From positions 1 through 64,000 of the forward strand of contig JAESIW010000032.1 of NCBI GenBank assembly GCA_016802295.1: a DNA stretch of 64,000 bases. The letters are read 5' to 3'. The notes beneath the pieces were generated by a model. The model made no database searches. It saw only the letters and a program-made list of their open reading frames with translations, and was not told the DNA's origin. The translations under genes and the position numbers were made by a program. This DNA is from Brachionus rotundiformis (taxonomy: Eukaryota > Rotifera > Eurotatoria > Ploima > Brachionidae). Shown one piece after another: positions 52,549 to 61,533 of the stretch (position 1 is its first letter; each line of letters starts with the position of its first letter).

Positions 52549-53622
52549 CTAAATATTACGCACTTTAGATATTAATAAATAATCTACTAGTACAATAGCA
52601 ACCATTGCTTTACAAACGCTTACTGCACGTATGGCTATGCATGGGTCGTGTCTGCCGGTAACGGCTACTGTGGTTGCAGTATTTTGTTTAGTAACCGTAT
52701 TTTGAGTTTTAGCTATAGAGCTAGTTGGTTTTATAGCTATTTTTATGGTTATATCTTGTCCGTTGCTAATGCCCCCTAAAATACCACCATTATGGTTAGA
52801 GCTAAAAGTTGCTGTGCCGTTGTTTATATGCAATTCATCGGCAACGCTAGAACCAAAATTTTTACTTAAAGTAAAACCATCGCCAAATTCTACACCCTTT
52901 ACCGCAGGTATAGTAAACAAAGCTTTACCTAAATTAGCGTTTAGTTTTTCAAATACAGGCTCGCCTAAACCAACAGGTGTGTTGGTAACGGTTATGCCAA
53001 CTACTCCACCAACCGAATCGCCACTGGCAATGGCGTTATCTAATATATTAAACCACTGGGGTAATACGGTTTCGTCTGGGCAATACAATGGGTTGTTGTT
53101 AATATTGTTGGGGTTAAAGTTATTGTAGTTTATGTGGTTATTACCAATGGCGTAAATATAGCTTAAAATGTTTATATTGTGTTGGGCTAAAATTTTTAAG
53201 GCTATGGCTCCTGCTATTACTCGGCCAACGGTTTCTCTTGCACTACTTCTGCCTCCGCCTCGGTGGTCGGTATGGTTAAATTTATTATGCCAGGTAAAAT
53301 CTGCGTGCGAAGGGCGGTAAAGGTTTTTTAAAGCATCGTAATCTTTAGATTTTACATCTTTATTATAAACAATAATGCAAATAGGGGAGCCAAGGGTTAT
53401 ATTGTTATAAATGCCAGATAAAATTTCAATTTCGTCTGGCTCGCCACGTTTAGTGGTGTATTTACTTTGGTTACCTTTGCGGGTATTAACCACGTTTTGA
53501 ATTTCTTGTTGGGTAATTGTTAAACCACTTGGGCAACCGTCTATAATAACGCCAACGGCAACCCCGTGGCTTTCGCCAAAGGTGGTTATTTTAAAAATTT
53601 TACCAAACGAGTTAAAAGCCAT
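52549..53622 (-). CDS. aroC: Chorismate synthase
   Basis: A 357-residue FMN-dependent lyase that makes chorismate from EPSP, the last shikimate step. Signatures present are GESHGVAVGVIIDGCPSG at the N-terminus, RPSHADFTW, DHRGGGRSSARETVGRV and, near the C-terminus, GRHDPCIAIRAV. Its ATG overlaps the TAA of atpF (TAATG), so it is translationally coupled to the Fo operon, which is an unusual context. No other shikimate gene is in the window. It ends next to the convergent barrel gene. Confidence 0.95.
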   Translation of the reverse strand: MAFNSFGKIFKITTFGESHGVAVGVIIDGCPSGLTITQQEIQNVVNTRKGNQSKYTTKRGEPDEIEILSGIYNNITLGSPICIIVYNKDVKSKDYDALKNLYRPSHADFTWHNKFNHTDHRGGGRSSARETVGRVIAGAIALKILAQHNINILSYIYAIGNNHINYNNFNPNNINNNPLYCPDETVLPQWFNILDNAIASGDSVGGVVGITVTNTPVGLGEPVFEKLNANLGKALFTIPAVKGVEFGDGFTLSKNFGSSVADELHINNGTATFSSNHNGGILGGISNGQDITIKIAIKPTSSIAKTQNTVTKQNTATTVAVTGRHDPCIAIRAVSVCKAMVAIVLVDYLLISKVRNI

Positions 53623-54101
53623 TATTTAATAATATTGCTTATATTGTTAATAGATTCGTCTATTAATTTATTATGGTCTATATTGTTTTGTAGAGATTCT
53701 ATAATTACGCTTTCTACCGCATGTACAAAATTATTATTGTGTTCTGCGTCTACTTTTCTTAGTTCGTTATTATAGTAGCTATCTATACTATGTTTTATAG
53801 ATAAATTTATGTTTTTTTGCGAATTAATAAGGTTTTCGTAAGCCGATTCTATTTTTAGTTTTTGGTTGGTTACTTCTTTATCTAAATATGTAGTTAGATT
53901 TTGAAAATCTGTATTTTTATCGGTTAATAAAGATAAAGTAACCGCTAAGTCTTGTTCGCTAGTTTTTATTTCTTGCTTAATATCATCTATTTTAGCTTGC
54001 AAAAAGTTATTAGCAGCACCTTTTACTTTTTTAAATAATAGTAAAATAACAATTACAAGAGCAATTAAAGCCCAAAAGTGACTATTGTGAAGTAAGTTCA
54101 T
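53622..54101 (-). CDS. atpF: ATP synthase Fo subunit b
   Basis: A 159-residue subunit with one N-terminal membrane helix (about 8-24) and a long charged helix that forms half of the peripheral stalk. It overlaps the preceding b' gene by 20 bp. The b and b' pair, both without close similarity to one another, is typical of alphaproteobacteria and phototrophs. Assignment of b versus b' rests on gene order and the membrane segment. Confidence 0.85.
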   Translation of the reverse strand: MNLLHNSHFWALIALVIVILLLFKKVKGAANNFLQAKIDDIKQEIKTSEQDLAVTLSLLTDKNTDFQNLTTYLDKEVTNQKLKIESAYENLINSQKNINLSIKHSIDSYYNNELRKVDAEHNNNFVHAVESVIIESLQNNIDHNKLIDESINNISNIIK

Positions 54102-54663
54102 TTTTTTTACTAGTTTGGTTAATAATTTTATTAATATTGTTACTTAAAGTACTTTTATCTACGGTAATGTCTAGTTTTTTTAGTACTTCGGTGCAAACTT
54201 CTTCAAACGTAGAAGCCGTGTATTTATTATTACTTTTGTAATTAGTTTTGTTAGTTAAAAAAGTTAAACGAGCAGTTTTTTTATATTCTTCTATTTCTTT
54301 GCTGTGCTTAGCTTTTAATTTGGCAATTTTGTTGTTTAAATCTTGGTTTAAATTAGCAATTTGAACCGTTATTTGAGATTTATTTTCTACTATAGATTTA
54401 TTAATAGAGTCTATATCTTTTTTTAACTTTATAGTTTGCTCTACATTAGTTAAAATTTTAGTGTGTCTGGCTTGCTTAATATTAACAATTTTAGGAAAAA
54501 CAACCTTGCTAACAAAAAAATATGTTAAAGCAAAGGTTATAATTAACCAAAAAATTTGTTGTGGGTATTTACTAAAATCTAACTGCGGTAGTTTACCGTT
54601 AGCGTAAGTTACAGAGCTAAGTGCGGTAAATAACAAGGTATAGATAAAAAAGTTTTTTTTCAT
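54082..54663 (-). CDS. atpG: ATP synthase Fo subunit b'
   Basis: A 193-residue subunit with a short signal-like N-terminal hydrophobic stretch, then the b'-type segment DFSKYPQQIFWLIITFALTYFFVSKVVFPKI, followed by a long Lys-rich coiled coil. The PQ-(I/L)-FWL-x-I-x-F motif is characteristic of b' in alphaproteobacteria. It forms the peripheral stalk with atpF. It lies 30 nt after atpE and overlaps atpF by 20 bp. Confidence 0.88.
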   Translation of the reverse strand: MKKNFFIYTLLFTALSSVTYANGKLPQLDFSKYPQQIFWLIITFALTYFFVSKVVFPKIVNIKQARHTKILTNVEQTIKLKKDIDSINKSIVENKSQITVQIANLNQDLNNKIAKLKAKHSKEIEEYKKTARLTFLTNKTNYKSNNKYTASTFEEVCTEVLKKLDITVDKSTLSNNINKIINQTSKKNELTSQ

Positions 54664-54693
54664 TTGTATATAGACTCTAAAAGATTTTTTATA

Positions 54694-54939
54694 TTAGTTA
54701 AACAAAATAATAAATGCTACTACCAATGCGTATAATGCGGCTGCTTCGGTTAAAGCAAAACCAATTAAAGCATAGGTAAATAGCTGACCTTTCATTCCTG
54801 GATTTCTTGAAGACTCGCTTACTAAAGTAGCAAATATTTTTGCAATACCTAAGCCAACGCCGCCTAATGGTATTAACGCTAAGCCTGCGCCAATATATTT
54901 TAATCCTTGAACTAATGCTGTTAATACTTCTGGTTCCAT
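54694..54939 (-). CDS. atpE: ATP synthase Fo subunit c
   Basis: An 81-residue hairpin of two membrane helices. The Gly-rich first helix and the second helix with the proton-binding Glu65 (FALTEAAALYAL) are standard; the loop SESSRNPGMKGQ contains the conserved Arg-Asn-Pro. The neighbouring residues do not show the Na+ binding pattern, so protons are the likely coupling ion. A strong AGGAG site precedes the ATG. Confidence 0.95.
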   Translation of the reverse strand: MEPEVLTALVQGLKYIGAGLALIPLGGVGLGIAKIFATLVSESSRNPGMKGQLFTYALIGFALTEAAALYALVVAFIILFN

Positions 54940-54968
54940 TTTTTTCTCCTGTTGAAAATAGTTAAAAG

Positions 54969-55697
54969 TTAGTGTAAGCTAATGGCTTGCTCTATATATA
55001 AGCAGGCCAATATGGTTAATGCATAAGCTTGTAAGCAAGCTACCGCAAATTCTAGTATATATATTAAAGATGTAAATGTTAATGGCAATATACCAAATAC
55101 GCCAAGTGCAATTACAAAGCCGGCAACAATTTCTACCAATATATGGCCAGACATAATGTTAGCAAAAAGCCTTACGCCCATGCTTAATGATTTTGCTAAG
55201 TACGATATTAGCTCTATAATAAACATAAACGGCATTAATGCTAAAGGAATTCCGCTAGGAGCAAATAATTTTAAAAACTTAAAACCATGCCTTATAAAGC
55301 CGTAAATTGTGGTAAATACAAAAATAAAAATTGCAATAAACATAGTTACTGCAGGCTGTGCTGTAAATGCAAAACCAAATGGTATTAAGCCAAATAAATT
55401 GCCTACAAGTACAAAAATAAAAATAGAAAAAATAAACGGCAAAAACTTTTTACCTTGTTCCGACATATTTTCTTTTACTATATTATTTACAAAATCGTAA
55501 CTTATTTCTGCAGTTACCTGTAATTTGTTGGGTATAATAGAAGACCTTTTAAGTGCAATATAGTAAAACACTACAATTGCAACAAAACTTATAACCATAA
55601 GCAATGCAGAGTTACTAAAACTAATATTTAAACCAGCAAAAGAGATATTAGCGCCTATATCTTTTACTATAAATTGTTCTATTGGTGAAGCAGACAT
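54969..55697 (-). CDS. atpB: ATP synthase Fo subunit a
   Basis: A 242-residue membrane protein with 5-6 helices. The essential Arg is in SMGVRLFANIMSGH, and the C-terminal helix LEFAVACLQAYALTILACLYI carries the conserved Gln. It forms the proton half-channels against the c-ring. The gene starts 11 nt after atpI and is followed by atpE at 29 nt. Confidence 0.95.
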   Translation of the reverse strand: MSASPIEQFIVKDIGANISFAGLNISFSNSALLMVISFVAIVVFYYIALKRSSIIPNKLQVTAEISYDFVNNIVKENMSEQGKKFLPFIFSIFIFVLVGNLFGLIPFGFAFTAQPAVTMFIAIFIFVFTTIYGFIRHGFKFLKLFAPSGIPLALMPFMFIIELISYLAKSLSMGVRLFANIMSGHILVEIVAGFVIALGVFGILPLTFTSLIYILEFAVACLQAYALTILACLYIEQAISLH

Positions 55698-55708
55698 ATG
55701 TTTTTTTC

Positions 55709-55918
55709 TTACATTAGTTGTTTAATTTTTCTATATAGGTTTAAAAAGCCTGCTATTGTGCCTAGTATAATAAACACAATTAAGCAAATGGGCTTGGTAT
55801 TAAACCATTTATCTAAATAATAACCTATTGTTAAGCCAACTATAACGCCACTAATTAGCTCTAACCCCATGCTTAGGGCGTATGCTACTTGGGTAGTTTT
55901 AGTTTTTTTATTTTGCAA
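55709..55918 (-). CDS. atpI: ATP synthase assembly protein AtpI/AtpZ-like
   Basis: A 69-residue protein with two membrane helices. The GLELISGVIVGLTIGYYLDKWFNTKP pattern and second helix ending in NLYRKIKQ are typical of the AtpI/AtpZ family that precedes atpB in alphaproteobacteria and helps c-ring assembly or Mg2+ entry. It lies 17 nt after the DsbA-like gene. Confidence 0.85.
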   Translation of the reverse strand: MQNKKTKTTQVAYALSMGLELISGVIVGLTIGYYLDKWFNTKPICLIVFIILGTIAGFLNLYRKIKQLM

Positions 55919-55935
55919 TTAAGTTACCTTTAATT

Positions 55936-56568
55936 TTATTTAGCAATTTCTTGTATAGCGTTTGTTAGTTCGGTATAACTAACGGTGCCTACAAATTTGC
56001 GTTTATATTTAGTTATGGGGTCTCCATTTTTTACTAAAAATAAAGTTGGAGTACCTTTAATGTCTAAATCTTTGTATTCTTTACGTATGTTTTCAAACCA
56101 TTTAATAAGGTGTTCGTTATCGGTGGCTTGTGCTATTTGTTGTTGGCTAATACCAACCAATAAAGCATAATTTTTTGCTATATCGTTAGGGTTATCGCTA
56201 GTTGCCCATTTTTGTTGGTTAGCAAAAATGCTAGACATAAACCTAACGGCGGTATCTGTATTAGTGGTGGTTGCTAGTACGCTGTGTGCAAAAAAATCTA
56301 ATGGTGGGTAAATAGGGTAATGAATATAAACTATTTTTACCAAGCCTTGTTTAACTAAATCGTTTTTTAATTTTGTTAATACGGTGTTATATAGTGTACC
56401 ACAATGGCCACAAGAAAAAGCAAAAAAGTCGTACAGTATAACAGGTGCGTTAGCATTACCAACTTCTAGCGGGGTAAACTTGCCGTGTTCTTGTGCTAAA
56501 TTTGTACCAAAAAATGATGCACTTAGGCATAAAGCTATAAATAATAACTTTAATTGTTTTATTTTCAT
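55936..56568 (-). CDS. DsbA-like periplasmic thiol oxidoreductase
   Basis: A 210-residue thioredoxin-fold protein with a signal peptide (about 25 residues). The active site is Cys53-Gly-His-Cys56 in the FSCGHC context, and the cis-Pro loop is GTPTLFL. Proteins of this DsbA/Com1 type are common in intracellular alphaproteobacteria and oxidise or isomerise envelope proteins. It is the first gene of the Fo cluster, 17 nt before atpI. Confidence 0.86.
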   Translation of the reverse strand: MKIKQLKLLFIALCLSASFFGTNLAQEHGKFTPLEVGNANAPVILYDFFAFSCGHCGTLYNTVLTKLKNDLVKQGLVKIVYIHYPIYPPLDFFAHSVLATTTNTDTAVRFMSSIFANQQKWATSDNPNDIAKNYALLVGISQQQIAQATDNEHLIKWFENIRKEYKDLDIKGTPTLFLVKNGDPITKYKRKFVGTVSYTELTNAIQEIAK

Positions 56569-56684
56569 GCTTTTTACTTTATAATTTTTATATGTTACTA
56601 TAAAAATATTATATTAAATAGTGTTTTTTTTCAATACTTAAATTTAAAATTTGCTAATTATTTTAAAAAACAAGGCAATACGTT

Positions 56685-57707
56685 ATGTTAATAGATAAGC
56701 TAAACATTAAAGGTTTTAAAAATATATCTAATATAAGTATTAATAATTTTTACACTACTAAGTGTATTATTGGTATTAACGGGGTAGGAAAATCTAACTT
56801 ATTATCGTTAATTGCTTTTGTATCTTCGGCTTTTAGTGGGGTGGCTAACAATTATTTAGATTTTTATAGCAAAACTTCGTTAGATGTTTTACCGTTTGGT
56901 AATTTAGGCAGCATTATAGATGTAACCCTTGGTTTTACTGGCCACAACAACATTAATTGCAGTGTTAAAATTAAACATTTAGCCGATAATAATTTTAATG
57001 TGCAAATAAATAATCAATCTAGCAAAGGGCTAGATGCCGCCACAGATAACACCCTAGTAGCCAATTATTTAAGCAATATTGCTTATTATAATTCTTATTA
57101 CAATAATTTATTTTGGTTTTCTAATATTAATAACTATGTGTGTAATAAAAATAATCAAGCTAGTAATATGTTTGCAATTTTACGTGTATTAAAGCACAGT
57201 TATAGTAATATTTATTTAGAAATTACCAACTTAATTAAATTTTTTAACCCACTAATTAAGCAAATATTATTGCAAGAAGATACCCAAAAAGTATTAGTAG
57301 AATTGGCTTATTGTAATAAAATGGTAGATTTATTTAGTATTTCTGATGGTTCTTTAAGATTTTTTATTTTACTAACTTTATTAAAACTGCCCGCTAATTT
57401 AAGACCCAACCTGTTAATGTTAGAAGAACCAGAAGTAGGGCTTAACCCGTTTTTAGTAGATATTTTAGGAGACTTAATTAATAGTTATTCGCAAAGCTCT
57501 AAAGTAATTTTTACCACGCATTCTAATATTTTGCTAAATAAGTTACAACCACAAGACATTAAAGTACTAGATATAGACAACAAAACTGGTAGTTTAAGTT
57601 TAAACAATTTAGATGCCACAAAATTAGAGCCTTGGCTACAAAGTTATTCGCTTGGTGATTTATGGTTAATGAACCTAATAGGAGCCAGCGTATTTAGTAA
57701 AAATTAA
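56685..57707 (+). CDS. AAA ATPase of a two-gene defence-like module
   Basis: A 340-residue ABC/SMC-type ATPase of the kind found in OLD-family and related systems. Walker A is GINGVGKS (residues 30-37), Walker B is LLMLEEPEVGLNP (about 243-255), and a FTTHSNILLNKL switch follows. There is no membrane segment or long coiled coil. It is followed after 19 nt by a DUF4276 gene, a TOPRIM-like partner that often accompanies such ATPases. The pair resembles AbiL- or PARIS-like two-component immunity, but function here is inference. AAGG ribosome site; divergent from the DsbA-like gene. Confidence 0.82.
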   Translation: MLIDKLNIKGFKNISNISINNFYTTKCIIGINGVGKSNLLSLIAFVSSAFSGVANNYLDFYSKTSLDVLPFGNLGSIIDVTLGFTGHNNINCSVKIKHLADNNFNVQINNQSSKGLDAATDNTLVANYLSNIAYYNSYYNNLFWFSNINNYVCNKNNQASNMFAILRVLKHSYSNIYLEITNLIKFFNPLIKQILLQEDTQKVLVELAYCNKMVDLFSISDGSLRFFILLTLLKLPANLRPNLLMLEEPEVGLNPFLVDILGDLINSYSQSSKVIFTTHSNILLNKLQPQDIKVLDIDNKTGSLSLNNLDATKLEPWLQSYSLGDLWLMNLIGASVFSKN

Positions 57708-57726
57708 TATACGTTATAATAAACAC

Positions 57727-58398
57727 ATGCAACAAAACAATAACCCCAACAATATTAGTATTAGCAACAATCCAATATCTTTAGGTATTTCGGTAGAAGG
57801 CCCAACCGAAGCATTTTTTGTAAACTTTGTATTAGCCAGATACTTAGCAGATTACAACATTGTAGTGCAACCGCCTGTTATTTTAGGTGGTAATGTTACA
57901 ATAGATAGAGTTGCTTCTTCTTTATTAATTTTATCTAGGCAAAACAATTATGCTACTTCGTTGCACGATTTTTACGGTTTTAAGCTAAATAAAGCGTTAG
58001 AAGGTGTAAGTATAGAGGCTTTAGAAAACTTAATTAAACAGCATCCGTTGCTTAATAGCACTACCAATGTAATACCATATTTACAAAAATACGAGTTTGA
58101 AGCCCTGTTGCTTAGCGATATTGATATTTTATGTTCGCACATTTATCATAACCCAGAAAAACAAGCAAAATGTGTAATAGATTTAAACCAAAATATTAAT
58201 GGTGCAGAACCCGAAGAAGTTAACAATAGTATTAACACTGCACCTTCTAAGCGTATTTTTAAAATTCAGCGTAGATATAAAAAATCAGTTTCGGGTTTTT
58301 TAGTAGCCCAAGATATTGGTATTGAAAAAATTAAACAAAAATGTCCTAGATTTAACGCTTGGTTATCTAAAATTGTATCTTTAAGTACAAGCCAGTAA
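57727..58398 (+). CDS. DUF4276 family protein (TOPRIM-like partner of the ATPase)
   Basis: A 223-residue soluble protein. The motif VEGPTE (residues 23-28) carries the catalytic-type Glu of TOPRIM folds, the TSLHDFYGF stretch gives the acidic second motif, and PYLQKYEFEALLLSD is diagnostic of DUF4276. The C-terminal SKRIFKI and CPRF...W elements fit the family. TOPRIM partners of OLD-type ATPases are usually nucleases that act once phage or foreign DNA is sensed. It is co-transcribed with the ATPase. Confidence 0.82.
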   Translation: MQQNNNPNNISISNNPISLGISVEGPTEAFFVNFVLARYLADYNIVVQPPVILGGNVTIDRVASSLLILSRQNNYATSLHDFYGFKLNKALEGVSIEALENLIKQHPLLNSTTNVIPYLQKYEFEALLLSDIDILCSHIYHNPEKQAKCVIDLNQNINGAEPEEVNNSINTAPSKRIFKIQRRYKKSVSGFLVAQDIGIEKIKQKCPRFNAWLSKIVSLSTSQ

Positions 58399-58415
58399 TT
58401 AATACGTTGTTAGTT

Positions 58416-58444
58416 TTGTTATCTTGTTGTATTATTTTTATAAA
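58416..58444 (+). promoter_or_regulatory. Promoter of the porin gene
   Basis: TTGTTA (58416-58421) and TATAAA (58439-58444) with a 17-nt spacer, 35 nt before the porin start. Confidence 0.5.
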
Positions 58445-58479
58445 TACAGTGTAATTAACAAACTTTGTAAATATTAATA

Positions 58480-59574
58480 ATGAAAAAAATACTACCTTTA
58501 CTTACTATGTTAAGCTTTACTATAATTAACGCCAATGTTAATATTACCAATAACTTTAACGCTACAGCAGTTACAACAACTAAATACATTTTTAATATTA
58601 ATTCTAAATCTGCATTGCAAAGTAATATTAAGTACAATAACGGCTATAACGATAGTACCGTGCAATTTAACGCATACACTAATATTGCAAACACCAATAA
58701 CAAAATTAGTTTTGTAATTAGTGCTTATATTAATAATCAGTACTATTATTTTAAAAATAATAAAAACTTTTTAAGCAACCAATATGCTTATGTTTCTTTT
58801 GGTAATCAATCTTTGGGGCAGGTTAAATTAGGTAGTATTCCTTCTATATTACAGCAGGTTACTAATTTTACCAATACAAATACGGCTAGTGCGTATAAGC
58901 TTAATGCGTTTTTAAATAGTAATTATTTAGCCACTAATGCTACAGACTTTGCCACAGAAATAGCCAACAAGGCTGTTTCTTACACTAGTGTTTATAACAA
59001 TTTTAGCGTAGGGTTAATGTATCAGTTTAACAATAGTGAGAGCGCTAGCAATATTACTTACAGCAATGCTAATAAAAAATACGGTGCAGGTGCGGTAATA
59101 GGCTATAAAGTAAAGCATAAAAATTTATTATTTAACTCTAGTATTGGCGGATTACAAAACTATTTTATTGCATCTAATAATAATGTGTTGTTTAACAATA
59201 ATAAATCTGTACACAACAATGTAGTTTTAGGTAAAATTAGTTTAGAAACACCTACTTTAAATGTAAGTTCTACTGTGGGTTATTATAAAAATTTGTTTAG
59301 GGTAAATTCTACCCACATGGCGTATAGTATTTATACAGATTATAAACTAACTAAAATAACACCGTATGTTGGCTTTAGTTTTATACACAATAGCAATAAT
59401 TTTAATACTAAACGCAATTACTTAGTTGCCGGTTTAAAATATAATGCAGGCAAACAAACTATTATAGCAATAGAATCGGTAAACGGCCTAGGTACTAACA
59501 ACAATTATAGCAATGCCACTATAATGCCCTATGCTAAGCACAGTTTTAACATATACCTAAGTATATTTAATTAA
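58480..59574 (+). CDS. Porin-like outer membrane protein
   Basis: A 364-residue protein with a signal peptide (about 18 residues, ending in INAN) and a mature part of alternating Tyr/Asn/Ser-rich beta strands. The AYVSFGNQSLGQVKLGSIPS stretch matches the conserved porin pattern (V.l.g.fG.l.lGr), and the C-terminus ends in Phe-Asn. It would be a general diffusion porin of the 16-strand type. Family assignment rests on pattern rather than clear identity. Confidence 0.72.
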   Translation: MKKILPLLTMLSFTIINANVNITNNFNATAVTTTKYIFNINSKSALQSNIKYNNGYNDSTVQFNAYTNIANTNNKISFVISAYINNQYYYFKNNKNFLSNQYAYVSFGNQSLGQVKLGSIPSILQQVTNFTNTNTASAYKLNAFLNSNYLATNATDFATEIANKAVSYTSVYNNFSVGLMYQFNNSESASNITYSNANKKYGAGAVIGYKVKHKNLLFNSSIGGLQNYFIASNNNVLFNNNKSVHNNVVLGKISLETPTLNVSSTVGYYKNLFRVNSTHMAYSIYTDYKLTKITPYVGFSFIHNSNNFNTKRNYLVAGLKYNAGKQTIIAIESVNGLGTNNNYSNATIMPYAKHSFNIYLSIFN

Positions 59575-59936
59575 ACCAATAGCCACAAACAAGCATAAAA
59601 GCCCACTATAACACTAAATACGTTGTAAACCACGCTAACCAGTGTTGTATTAAATGTTTGATTTTTTACAGCGTAATTATGCAAACTAGTAATAGCTATT
59701 AATAAACTAACTAGCACAGCAATATAAAAAAACGACTTTGGTAAAATAAAAAATACATTAACCACTATAGCGTATAAAGCAATAGATTTAACCACTAAGC
59801 TAAATAAAAACAATATATTGTTAACTTGTACATTAACTGGTAAAAAGTTTTTAAATAAATATTTGCTGTACCAAATATTAGCTATAAGTATTTGCATAAT
59901 TGTTATAATTATAATGTGGCTAAGGGTTATTATCAT
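59571..59936 (-). CDS. Small four-helix membrane protein, possibly DUF1761
   Basis: A 121-residue protein with four hydrophobic segments. The early IWYSKYLF motif resembles the DUF1761 family, whose function is unknown. Its stop overlaps the end of the convergent porin gene by 4 bp. No promoter or partner is obvious. Confidence 0.6.
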   Translation of the reverse strand: MIITLSHIIIITIMQILIANIWYSKYLFKNFLPVNVQVNNILFLFSLVVKSIALYAIVVNVFFILPKSFFYIAVLVSLLIAITSLHNYAVKNQTFNTTLVSVVYNVFSVIVGFYACLWLLV

Positions 59937-60260
59937 ATTATTAAAAAACCTGTTTTGTTTTACAATGTATTAAGTAAATTATAAGCTATTTTTAGATTTT
60001 TAAAATATTTTTATAAAAATATTTTTTTTTGTTGAAAATATAAAAAATATACTGTAATATAATTTTGTATGAAAATATAAATGCCGGATTAGCTCAGCTG
60101 GTAGCAGCGGCTGATTTGTAATCAGTAGGTCGGGAGTTCGAATCTCTCATCCGGCACCATTTTAATTTAAACTTTCAAAAAATTATCGTTTTTTATCATC
60201 TTTATTATATATTTTAAAAACGCACTTTTACAAAAAACACAAAGCATTATAACCATAACT
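59937..60260. other. Spacer holding tRNA-Thr
   Basis: Besides tRNA-Thr (60083-60159) this 320-bp spacer is AT-rich and shows no gene or clear hairpin terminator. A TTGAAA (60032-60037) with TAATAT (60055-60060) 17 nt downstream may be the tRNA promoter. Confidence 0.5.
60083..60159 (+). tRNA. tRNA-Thr (anticodon TGT)
   Basis: A 77-nt cloverleaf with encoded CCA. The acceptor GCCGGAT pairs perfectly with ATCCGGC, the anticodon loop is TTTGTAA and the T loop TTCGAAT. The D arm is unusual: the 3' side reads CAGC instead of GAGC, leaving a C-C mismatch and a 9-nt loop. Confidence 0.95.
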
Positions 60261-61499
60261 TTACATGGTTGCTAACAATATTATGTTTAAAATAGTAACC
60301 AATGTAGCACAACTAAATAAAATATAGTTGGTGCCTTTAGAATTAGCATATTGTTGCATAACTTTTTTATTACTGGTTAAATACAACTGCACAAATATAG
60401 TAATAGGTAACTGCATACTTAATATTACTTGCGAATAGATTAAACCCATTAAAGGATTTTTAATAAACAAAATTATTATAGTGGCTATAACCAAAGTTAA
60501 AACCACACCGCCTTGTGTTAATTTACTAGATGGATTGTATTCTTTTTTTAAAATACCACTAAACACAATACCGCCAGAAAGCCCAGCTGTAATGCTAGAA
60601 GCCACCCCCGCAAACAATAATGCAATAGCAAACACCAACCACGCATTGTTGCCTAGCAGTGGTTTTAACAAATCTGCTGCTTGCGATAATTCTTCTACTA
60701 TAATAGATTGCTTAAAAAAAACTTCGGCCGCTAAAATAATAATAATGCTATTAATAGCCCAACCTAAAATCATAGAAATTATAGTGTCTATAAACTCGTA
60801 TTTTAATAGTTTTTGCTTAATTTTATTGTTGCTAAAGTGCCAATTTTTGGTTTGTATAATTTCGGAATGTAAAAATAAGTTATGTGGCATTACCACCGCC
60901 CCTAAAGCCGCCACTATTAAGTATAAAGACCCCTGCGGAATATTAGGCACGGCCGAATTATAAATTACTTGTTGCCAATCTACATTAAACAATGTTAGTT
61001 CGTAAATAAAGCAAAAACCAATTATTGCTACAAACGAAATAATTAGTTTTTCTAGCTTTTTATAGTTAGTAAATATTATTAAACCAACCACCAAAGCCAG
61101 TATTAAAAATGCAGAAAACTTAATATTAATACTAAATAACATGTTTATAGCAATGGCAGCCCCTAAAATTTCGGCAACGGCAGTAGAAATACTAGCTATA
61201 AATGCACTACCCAATATACCTTTAGATAAATAATTAGGCAAATGCAAATAAGTGTTTTCTGCCAAACAGTAGCCTGTAGCTATACCCAAATGTGCCGAAT
61301 TATGTTGTAAAATTATTAACATAATGGTAGATGCACTAATAACCCACAACAGTTTATACCCAAATAAAGACCCCGCAGCTAAATTTGCTGCCCAATTACC
61401 GGGGTCTATAAAGCCAACGGTAACTAAAATACCAGGCCCTAAGTATCTAAAAATTTTTAAGCCACGTATTTTTACAATAGAACTTATTAAACTAGCCAT
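60261..61499 (-). CDS. mntH: Nramp-family divalent metal transporter (MntH-like)
   Basis: A 412-residue membrane protein with 11 helices. The metal-binding DPGN of TM1 is in GFIDPGNWAANLAAG, and the MPHN of TM6 is in AVVMPHNLFLHSEI; both are intact, including the Met that selects against alkaline earths. It takes up Mn(II) or Fe(II) with protons. It lies 34 nt downstream of the XRE/S24 regulator gene on the same strand, with an operator-like motif in the gap. An SD-like AGG precedes the start. Confidence 0.92.
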   Translation of the reverse strand: MASLISSIVKIRGLKIFRYLGPGILVTVGFIDPGNWAANLAAGSLFGYKLLWVISASTIMLIILQHNSAHLGIATGYCLAENTYLHLPNYLSKGILGSAFIASISTAVAEILGAAIAINMLFSINIKFSAFLILALVVGLIIFTNYKKLEKLIISFVAIIGFCFIYELTLFNVDWQQVIYNSAVPNIPQGSLYLIVAALGAVVMPHNLFLHSEIIQTKNWHFSNNKIKQKLLKYEFIDTIISMILGWAINSIIIILAAEVFFKQSIIVEELSQAADLLKPLLGNNAWLVFAIALLFAGVASSITAGLSGGIVFSGILKKEYNPSSKLTQGGVVLTLVIATIIILFIKNPLMGLIYSQVILSMQLPITIFVQLYLTSNKKVMQQYANSKGTNYILFSCATLVTILNIILLATM

Positions 61500-61517
61500 T
61501 ATAAAACCTTACATACA

Positions 61518-61530
61518 TATGTTTATACAT
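61518..61530. promoter_or_regulatory. Operator-like motif before mntH
   Basis: TATGTTTATACAT, containing the palindrome ATGT-TTAT-ACAT. The same core, TATGTTTATAC, recurs at 62248-62258 just upstream of the regulator gene. Confidence 0.45.
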
Positions 61531-61533
61531 TAA

